A stretch of DNA of 38,603 nucleotides from Thermanaeromonas sp. (GTDB taxonomy: Bacteria > Bacillota > DSM-521 > Neomoorellales > Neomoorellaceae). The translations under genes were made by a program, and so were the position numbers. Below the pieces are notes generated by a model that was not told where the DNA came from, searched no databases, and was given only the letters and a program-made list of their open reading frames with translations. The stretch is taken from contig NZ_JAKKUR010000013.1 in assembly GCF_021890735.1 (NCBI RefSeq), forward strand, positions 1 to 38,603, read 5' to 3'. Positions 7,229-12,580 of the stretch are shown one piece after another (positions within the stretch are counted from its first letter, which is position 1; every line of letters begins with the position of its first letter).

Positions 7229-7272
7229 TTAAGTTTAGTGGCTTAACATATATTACCAATTCCCACTTGGAG

Positions 7273-7329
7273 TTGACACTAACGTCGGGTGCCAACGGCT
7301 TGACATTGGCACGACGTAAGAGTTACACT
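7273..7329 (+). promoter_or_regulatory. Promoter and operator of the brnT-brnA operon
   Basis: TTGACA at 7300-7305 and TACACT at 7324-7329 with an 18-base spacer. A dyad, ACGTCGGGTGCCAA (7282-7295) and TTGGCACGACGT (7306-7317), with one unpaired base, brackets the -35 box. A second TTGACA is at 7273-7278. An operator over the -35 fits autoregulation by the antitoxin. Confidence 0.65.
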
Positions 7330-7337
7330 AAAAGAGG

Positions 7338-7622
7338 GTGCGGAGAGTGCTACGAATAAAGGGCTTTAAGTGGGATACATGGAATACTGGCCATATTGCC
7401 AGGCATAGAGTGCGGCCCGAGGAAGCGGAAGAAGTGTTTTTTAACGAGCCGCTTTTTCGGAAGGGCCGCAGCGGCACTTACATGGCGCTGGGCCCTACGG
7501 ACGACGGGCGGCTGCTGACGGTAATATACGCGGTCAGGCCGGGCGGCGAGGTCTACGTGGTGACGGCCCGCGACATGGACCATAAAGAAAGGCGGCTCTA
7601 CCGCCGCGAAAGGAGGCGTTGA
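7338..7622 (+). CDS. brnT: BrnT-family toxin
   Basis: A 94-residue BrnT-type ribonuclease toxin with a RelE-like fold. Visible family marks are FKWDTWNTGHIARHRVRPEEAEEVFF, then LGPTDDGRLLTVIYAVRPGGEVYVVTARDM, and the basic end ERRLYRRERRR. The arginine of TARDM and the basic tail are typical of the active region. GTG at 7338 is close to the expected transcription start; an in-frame GTG at 7347 is an alternative. A CopG-like antitoxin follows four bases after the stop, in the toxin-first order normal for brnTA. Confidence 0.85.
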   Translation: MRRVLRIKGFKWDTWNTGHIARHRVRPEEAEEVFFNEPLFRKGRSGTYMALGPTDDGRLLTVIYAVRPGGEVYVVTARDMDHKERRLYRRERRR

Positions 7623-7626
7623 GGCG

Positions 7627-7941
7627 GTGAAGAGAGAAAGGACAATACCGGAATTCAAAAACGAACGGGAGATGGCCGAGTTTTGGGACACCCACAGCGT
7701 GGCCGACTACTGGGACCAGCTTGAGCCGGAAGAAGTCGAGCTGGCCCCGGAGCTGGCGGCAAAAGCGGCCGAGCGGCAGAAGACCAAACGTATTACTTTG
7801 CGCCTGCGGGTCTCCCAGATCGAAGCGGCTAAAGAAATCGCGAGGAAGAAGGACATCCCCTACCAGACCCTCATGCGCTCTTGGATCGCCCAGGGGATAG
7901 AGCGTGAACTGGCCGAAATAAGAAGAGAGACAGGTGTTTAG
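7627..7941 (+). CDS. brnA: BrnA/CopG-type antitoxin
   Basis: A 104-residue antitoxin. The N-terminal half is IPEFKNEREMAEFWDTHSVADYWD, a segment common in CopG-type antitoxins paired with BrnT-like toxins. The C-terminal half has KRITLRLRVSQIEAAKEIAR then KKDIPYQTLMRSWIAQGI, a ribbon-helix-helix DNA-binding domain. AGGAGG lies upstream of the GTG start. It should bind both BrnT and the dyad upstream of the operon. Its stop overlaps the start of the DUF2442 gene. Confidence 0.85.
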   Translation: MKRERTIPEFKNEREMAEFWDTHSVADYWDQLEPEEVELAPELAAKAAERQKTKRITLRLRVSQIEAAKEIARKKDIPYQTLMRSWIAQGIERELAEIRRETGV

Positions 7942-8185
7942 TGCAAGGCTTGAGAGCAAATGCCAGGAAGTCCGTAGCGCGTACCCCGTCGGGAGGCACC
8001 ATCTGGTCCTGGAGTTTGAGACCGGGGAGTACCGGGTGGTCGATATCCGCCCGTTCCTGAAAGGGTCGGTGTTTGAGCCCCTGAAGGATCCATGCTTTTT
8101 CCGCCAGGTAAGGGTGGACCCCGACGCGGGCATCGTGGTCTGGCCCAACGGGACGGATATAATGCCCGGACGTGATGTACGCTAA
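7934..8185 (+). CDS. DUF2442-family protein
   Basis: An 83-residue protein with the DUF2442 pattern. VGRHHLVLEFETGEYRVVDIRPFLKG is followed by VFEPLKDPCFFRQVRVDPDAGIVVWPNGTDI. The function of this family is not established; members often lie beside toxin-antitoxin genes. The GTG start at 7934 overlaps the brnA stop, so it is likely the third gene of the operon. The residues after NGTDI (MPGRDVR) are shorter than usual, so the end may be slightly altered. Confidence 0.75.
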   Translation: MFSARLESKCQEVRSAYPVGRHHLVLEFETGEYRVVDIRPFLKGSVFEPLKDPCFFRQVRVDPDAGIVVWPNGTDIMPGRDVR

Positions 8186-8392
8186 CAGCGTCCCGCTCGA
8201 AATTTTAGTGAAACCGGCTGGGAGCGGCCGATCGCTTAACCGAGCGCGTCCAGCAAAAGCAATAACGAGGTGGTAAAATCGGCAGCAAGCGGGTATGTGC
8301 ATATTTCCGAAGTCGTCCACCGGAGCAAAGCCTACCAATAGGATAATTGCCGGGAGGTAGCAGGCAGGATTGGATAACTCCAGATAGTTTTG
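8186..8392. other. Gene-free stretch before the operon terminator
   Basis: No gene recognised. One short frame (about 8271-8340) reads GYVHISEVVHRSKAYQ after a GTG, but it has no family resemblance and is probably not a gene. Confidence 0.4.
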
Positions 8393-8425
8393 GCGGCCCT
8401 ACCTGCGGGTCGCTTTTCGTTTTTT
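8393..8425 (+). terminator. Terminator of the brnTA-DUF2442 operon
   Basis: Stem GCGGCCC (8393-8399) with GGGTCGC (8407-8413, one G-U pair) and a 7-base loop. It is followed by a T-rich tract to 8425. Confidence 0.6.
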
Positions 8426-8471
8426 AGGGGAAGTAAAAAGCATGGTAAAAGCGGCGACCGCCGTTGACACT

Positions 8472-10082
8472 TTAGCGTTGTGTACCGTACATACTGAACT
8501 GCTGTGCCAACCAGGCACTTTGCATATTCATACGTGCGATGGCCCGCTCCAGTGCCGTAAACTGCCGCCAGTAGCGGTCTTCGATCTGCCGCAACCTATT
8601 CTCCCAGGCAGCGATTCTTTCGTTTAACTGGGCAATCTCCCTACCGATAGCGCTGGTATCCACTCTAGAAAATGACACATCGCTCCCAGCTTTGGCGTAA
8701 AGCATTTTTAAAGCGTTTTCCACATCGTCATAAAGTCTTTGGGCAATGCCCTTTTCGTTGTAAGCTTTAGGATCTTCTGGGCTCTTAGTGAAAAGCCTCA
8801 TCACCGCGACAGGATCTTTAGAAAGGGCCTCCCGTAACTTAGCCTCATTGATGTAAAGCTTACCCCTCTCGGCATAAAGACCTGTAGTGATACCTATATC
8901 GGCCAATGTGTCAGCACTTGCGGACAGACCTGGCACTACAGCAGACATAGTAGCGCGCATCTTATCTAGAATACTTTGCAACAGTGGGTCTCCCTGTAAA
9001 AGCCCGCTCCTGGCCTTTTCCTCCCATTTCTTTTCCTGCTCGTCGGAAAGTTGTTCCCTCTGCTCATCGGTAAGCGGTAAGTAATCCCGGTACCGGGGCT
9101 CGGTGAGCTTGGCGTTGATTTTGCCGATGAGCTCATTGTAGGCGTTGACGAAATCTTTGATGGCGTTAAAAACTGCGTCGGTGTCGGCTGAGACGGTTAT
9201 GGTGACAGGGTTATTAGGGTCAGCCTTCTTTAGATTGAGCGTAATACCGGCTACCGTAGGGGCGTTCGTCGAGCTAGTGTAGGTTAATTTGGCGTCACCG
9301 ATAGTGATGTTGAACGATGCATTTTGGCCGACATTGCGGTAAGGAAGAGACGGATCATTGTAAATTGCACCGTCACCTTTAAGCAATAGCCCTAAAATGT
9401 TATTTCCCTCTCCATTGGGATCAGAGAGGAAGTTGTGTGAATCATTTCTAACTACTATTTTCGCATCTTCACCCGTAGAAGTGGTGGTGAGAATAAAACG
9501 ATTCAAATTGGAGTCATAGGAGGCGATTATCCCCAAGTCGGCATCGTTGATTTTTTTGACGACGTCATAGATAGTGTTCTTGGTGGTGTCAAAACTAAAG
9601 TAATCTGTGCCTTTCTTCCCTTTGCTGCCTTCCAGCTCAAAAGAGATAGTCCCTGTTATCCCAAACTGTTCAGCAAGAGTCTTGACGGTTTTGGTGTTAT
9701 CATCGTATTCTTCCTCCAGGTTCTTCTGGCTTACTTTATAAACCCCGGTGGCCAGGCTTGTTACTTCTACGGTTTAGGTTCCAGGTGTAGCGTTGGGGCC
9801 GGCTGTGGCGACTACTGAACTTTCATCCGACGATACAGCCTTCTTGGCCAGGTAAGTGGCCTGCAGCTTCATGGCAAAAACTTTGTCCCTGAACGAACGC
9901 AGCGCGGCGTAAATGGACCGATAGTCCTCCTGTTGCCACTCCAAAATTTGCTTTTGCTGGTTTAGCTTATCTATGCGCATCCGCTCTATTTTCATTAGTT
10001 CCTTGACGATTGACTCAGTATCCAGTCCCGTAGCCAGGCCGGTCAAGCGTAAGCTGGAGCTGATAGCCGAAACCGAGCTCAT
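8472..10082 (-). pseudogene. fliD: Flagellar cap protein FliD interrupted by one in-frame stop
   Basis: FliD caps the flagellar filament and guides flagellin assembly. The whole 537-codon frame is continuous except for a TAA at 9774-9776. The first 102 residues carry the FliD N-terminal domain (LRLTGLATGLDTESIVKELM, KQILEWQQEDYRSI) and end NATPGT. After the stop the same frame continues TVEVTSLATGVYKVSQ and runs to the normal C-terminal coiled coil (IAQLNERIAAWENRLRQIEDRYW, ending SMYGTQR). In FliD this site is usually PGTYTVEV, so a tyrosine codon seems to have become TAA. It may be a real nonsense mutation or a sequencing error. A sigma-28 promoter lies upstream. Confidence 0.9.
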
Positions 10083-10127
10083 AAGGTCACTCTCCTTTTT
10101 TGCTAACCGTGTTCCTCGTAAAAATAA

Positions 10128-10154
10128 AAATCGGAATTTCGTAGTATAACCTTA
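10128..10154 (-). promoter_or_regulatory. Sigma-28-type promoter of fliD
   Basis: On the minus strand: TAAG, a 15-base spacer, then TCCGATTT (consensus TAAA-N15-GCCGATAA). It lies 45 bases upstream of the fliD start, whose ribosome binding site is AAAGGAGAG. Confidence 0.6.
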
Positions 10155-10190
10155 GGCTGTTTGGTCCTTCATAAAACTCGACGAAAACAC

Positions 10191-10262
10191 CTCAGGATAA
10201 ACCGCGCTGTGACGGCGCGGCGGGCCTGGCGATTACCGAGAGGTGGCGCGGCCAAAACCGCA
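10191..10262 (+). pseudogene. Fragment of a flagellin gene
   Basis: The plus strand reads LRINRA and then, after a one-base deletion, DGAAGLAITERWRGQNRTL. This matches hag LRINRAGDDAAGLAISEKMRS closely, with many shared bases. No flagellin sequence continues on either side. It is the relic of a second flagellin gene next to fliD. Confidence 0.75.
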
Positions 10263-10282
10263 CCTTAAGGAAGGTTGAATTT

Positions 10283-10442
10283 CTAGCCCAAAAGTTTCAC
10301 GTAATCCTTATTCGCTTTCACAGTGTTAAAAAGCTTCTTATCCGCAGTCCAGAACTTGCATGGACCCGTTTTAGAATTTTTAGATGCAATTTCTGCTACT
10401 GGTAGGTAAGCTGCATCATAAAGGGTGGGCAGGTCTGCAAGA
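10283..10442 (-). pseudogene. C-terminal remnant of a PIN-domain (VapC-like) toxin
   Basis: The frame reads LPTLYDAAYLPVAEI, GPCKFWTADKKLF and KDYVKLLG to the stop. This is the last third of a PIN-domain ribonuclease, with the conserved aspartates of YDAAYL and TADKKL. The N-terminal two thirds, including the first catalytic aspartate, are missing. Directly upstream and in another frame lies the head of a Phd antitoxin, so an internal deletion fused the two genes of one operon. Confidence 0.75.
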
Positions 10443-10527
10443 TAACGGACGGCTTGCCCGTTTCTAATACTCGTTTTATGATGGCACTTGCATTTTGACG
10501 GATTTCGGTTACTCCTACAGTAAACAT
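10435..10527 (-). pseudogene. N-terminal remnant of a Phd/YefM-family antitoxin
   Basis: From ATG at 10527 the minus strand reads MFTVGVTEIRQNASAIIKRV and then LETGKPSVILQ. That is the DNA-binding N-terminus of a Phd/YefM antitoxin, cut at about residue 31. The dimerisation and toxin-binding parts are lost. The promoter upstream still looks intact. A longer overlapping frame in this place (start MFSNVYC) is an artefact of the fusion. Confidence 0.75.
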
Positions 10528-10561
10528 TAGAAAACAACCCCTTTTTTGCATTGTTACCGGT

Positions 10562-10590
10562 AGTATAGCAGTTAAGTACTAATTTAGCAA
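10562..10590 (-). promoter_or_regulatory. Promoter of the broken phd-PIN operon
   Basis: Minus strand TTGCTA (10590-10585), a 17-base spacer, TATACT (10567-10562). It lies about 35 bases upstream of the Phd start. The rest of 10538-10695 holds no gene that I can see. Confidence 0.55.
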
Positions 10591-10698
10591 TATTCCCTGA
10601 GTACGGGCTAACGGCCTAGCTGCACAACGACGGAGTGGGTACGGAGGAGAATAAGGGAATATTGGGCCGGCTCTTGTTAAGTGCAATTTAATAGAACG

Positions 10699-10721
10699 GG
10701 CCTCCCGGAAACCGGGAGGCC
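10699..10721 (-). terminator. Hairpin terminator, probably of the DUF1540 gene
   Basis: A perfect 10-bp GC-rich stem (10699-10708 with 10712-10721) around AAA. The downstream sequence is only moderately T-rich on either strand, so the direction is uncertain. Confidence 0.5.
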
Positions 10722-10833
10722 TCGGCTTATTGTTAAAGGAGCTGCATCTTGCCCTACGCCCGGGGTGTGACCACGTTAATCACCGGCCCCAGGCTTTGAG
10801 GAAGCGGACTTCTAAGAAGCGGGCTTCTAATTT

Positions 10834-10998
10834 CTATTTCTTGACTGCATGCCGCGGTATGAAGGTATCGCAAGCCGTGTCGTCGGAAACGGAGATCATG
10901 TGGTCCATGGAGGTGGGACGCACTTGGATGCTGGAGGCCTTGCATTCGTTTCCTTCTTGGTACAGGCACTGGTCTACTGAGCACTTGATCCTGGGCAT
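10834..10998 (-). CDS. Small DUF1540 cysteine-containing protein
   Basis: A 54-residue protein beginning MPRIKCSVDQCLYQEGNEC, with cysteines at 6, 11, 19 and 43 (TACDTF), the DUF1540 arrangement. The family is common in spore-forming Firmicutes and probably binds a metal; its role is unknown. The ribosome binding site AAGGAGGTGATC is an exact match to the 16S 3' end and sits just before the ATG, which suggests strong translation. It precedes rtcB's 3' end on the same strand order, but it has its own terminator-like hairpin downstream. Confidence 0.88.
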   Translation of the reverse strand: MPRIKCSVDQCLYQEGNECKASSIQVRPTSMDHMISVSDDTACDTFIPRHAVKK

Positions 10999-11056
10999 TT
11001 TGATCACCTCCTTCCACGGGTGTTAGGATTACCCATGGAAGGCTAATTTATGCAAT

Positions 11057-12493
11057 TTAGCCCTCATCTCCCTCGCCTTTAATTACGGCCAGGGGTTTAA
11101 GCCTGACTACCGGCCTAGTTAACCCCGCATCCACCAGGGTGCCCACTACTTCATCTATGTCCTTATAGGCCACCGGAGCCTCATCGAGGAGGTAGCGTAA
11201 ATTTTTCGCCCGTAGGAGCACACCCTTAAGGGATTCCCGGAGCTCTTCTGTGGTTAGGGAGCTTTTCGCCTTTTTTCTCGACATGACCCGGCCTGCTCCG
11301 TGGTTTACGGAGTTGAAGGTCTCCCCGATGCGCTCCGTACCTATGACGACATAAGAAGCCGTGCCCATGCTTCCGGGGATTATGGCCGGGTGGCCGGTTT
11401 TAAAATAACGGGCCGGGTTTTCTTTGTGTCCTGCGGGTAAGGCCCGGGTTGCCCCTTTGCGGTGGACCAAAAGCAGCCTTCCGTTATGTTCTTCGAATTT
11501 AGCTATGTTATGGGCCACGTCATATACCAGCTCAAGCCCTATTTCTTCCAGGGGAAGCTTTAGAACTTCCTCAAAGGCTTCCCGCACCAGGAAGGTTATA
11601 AGCTGGCGGTTGGCAAAGGCGAAGTTGGCCGCACAGGCCATTGCCGCAAGGTACTCACGTCCTTCAGGCGAATCTATGGGTGCCGCGGCCAGCCCTTTGC
11701 TGGGAAGCCGGATGCCGTATTTAGAAGCAGCCTGGGCCATGCGGGCGGAGTAGTCGGTGCAGATCTGGTGGCCGAAGCCGCGGCTTCCGGTATGGATGAG
11801 AACGGTCAATTGGCCCTCGTTAAGCCCCATTACAGAAGCAACTTCAGGCAGGAAGACCTTTTCCACCTCGCCTATCTCTATGAAATGGTTTCCGCCGCCT
11901 ATGGTGGCCAACTGGTCGGCCCGCTCCCGGGCCTCTCTGCTTACTGCTTTAAGGTCCGCACCGGGTAGAGCCCCGCCTGCTTCGATGGAGGCTTCATCCT
12001 CAGGGAAGCCGTAGCCCCGCCTGATAAAATAGGCTGCGCCCCGGTGGGTTACGGCCTCTAGGTCGGCCTCCCTAAATTCTCGGTAAAGGCTGGACTTGCC
12101 CACCCCGGAAGGGACGCGCTTTTCTATGGCTGCAAGAAGTTTTTCAAGTTTCCCCGTGCTTAAAGATTTTGCTTCCAGGTTGGTACGCAGGAGGCGCACC
12201 CCGCAGTTTATATCCATCCCTACGGCGCCGGCGGAGACCACCCCGTTTTGGGCATCCGTGGCCATTACTCCCCCTATGGGCAGGCCGAATCCGGTGTGGA
12301 TGTCCGGCATGCCTATGACCGGAGGCACCACCCCCGGGAGGCTTGCCGCATCGGCAAGTTGCTTTAAAGCCTCGCTTTCACCGAACTGGGCTTTTAGCTT
12401 AGGGCTTAAGAACACCAAAGCCTCCACCTGCATATCGCCCGAGGGTCGCAGGCGGTAGCGGTTTTTTCCGCAGGGTTCCAGGCTCAAAGTCAT
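11057..12493 (-). CDS. rtcB: RNA-splicing ligase RtcB
   Basis: RtcB joins RNA 2',3'-cyclic phosphate (or 3'-phosphate) to 5'-OH ends using GTP and Mn2+, in RNA repair. The 478 residues carry all main motifs in order: GMPDIHTGFGLPIGGVMA, GMDINCGVRLL (metal cysteine), GGGNHFIEIG, HTGSRGFGHQ, YDVAHNIAKFE, PGSMGTASYVVIG and, near the end, NSVNHGAGRVMSRKKA with the histidine that is guanylylated. Length is normal. The ATG follows GGGGGGATGAGGA. No archease gene, a frequent partner, is adjacent. It is divergent from polA. Confidence 0.96.
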   Translation of the reverse strand: MTLSLEPCGKNRYRLRPSGDMQVEALVFLSPKLKAQFGESEALKQLADAASLPGVVPPVIGMPDIHTGFGLPIGGVMATDAQNGVVSAGAVGMDINCGVRLLRTNLEAKSLSTGKLEKLLAAIEKRVPSGVGKSSLYREFREADLEAVTHRGAAYFIRRGYGFPEDEASIEAGGALPGADLKAVSREARERADQLATIGGGNHFIEIGEVEKVFLPEVASVMGLNEGQLTVLIHTGSRGFGHQICTDYSARMAQAASKYGIRLPSKGLAAAPIDSPEGREYLAAMACAANFAFANRQLITFLVREAFEEVLKLPLEEIGLELVYDVAHNIAKFEEHNGRLLLVHRKGATRALPAGHKENPARYFKTGHPAIIPGSMGTASYVVIGTERIGETFNSVNHGAGRVMSRKKAKSSLTTEELRESLKGVLLRAKNLRYLLDEAPVAYKDIDEVVGTLVDAGLTRPVVRLKPLAVIKGEGDEG

Positions 12494-12516
12494 TCCTCAT
12501 CCCCCCGTCAAGAAAG

Positions 12517-12546
12517 TTGCCTGGAAAGGGTGTAATAGAGTACAAT
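12517..12546 (+). promoter_or_regulatory. Probable promoter of the polA operon
   Basis: TTGCCT (12517-12522), an 18-base spacer, TACAAT (12541-12546). It overlaps an upstream in-frame ATG at 12545, which argues for the ATG at 12581 as the polA start. Confidence 0.5.
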
Positions 12547-12580
12547 GGATAAAGCTAGGTCAACAGGTGAGGTAACTTCT

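Noticed and set aside
7534-8338. Two long minus-strand frames over the brnTA-DUF2442 operon
   Set aside because: They are antisense to recognised genes, start with no ribosome site and show no domain.
10283-10537. An 84-codon minus-strand frame starting MFSNVYC
   Set aside because: Only its second half is a real (PIN) frame. The start belongs to an out-of-frame Phd antitoxin, so the frame is a fusion artefact.
10754-11017. An 87-codon minus-strand frame
   Set aside because: It is out of frame with the DUF1540 gene, which has the proper ribosome site and cysteine pattern.
12545-12580. Upstream ATG for polA at 12545
   Set aside because: It overlaps a -10 box and lacks a ribosome site, while ATG 12581 has AGGTGAGG and matches the family start.
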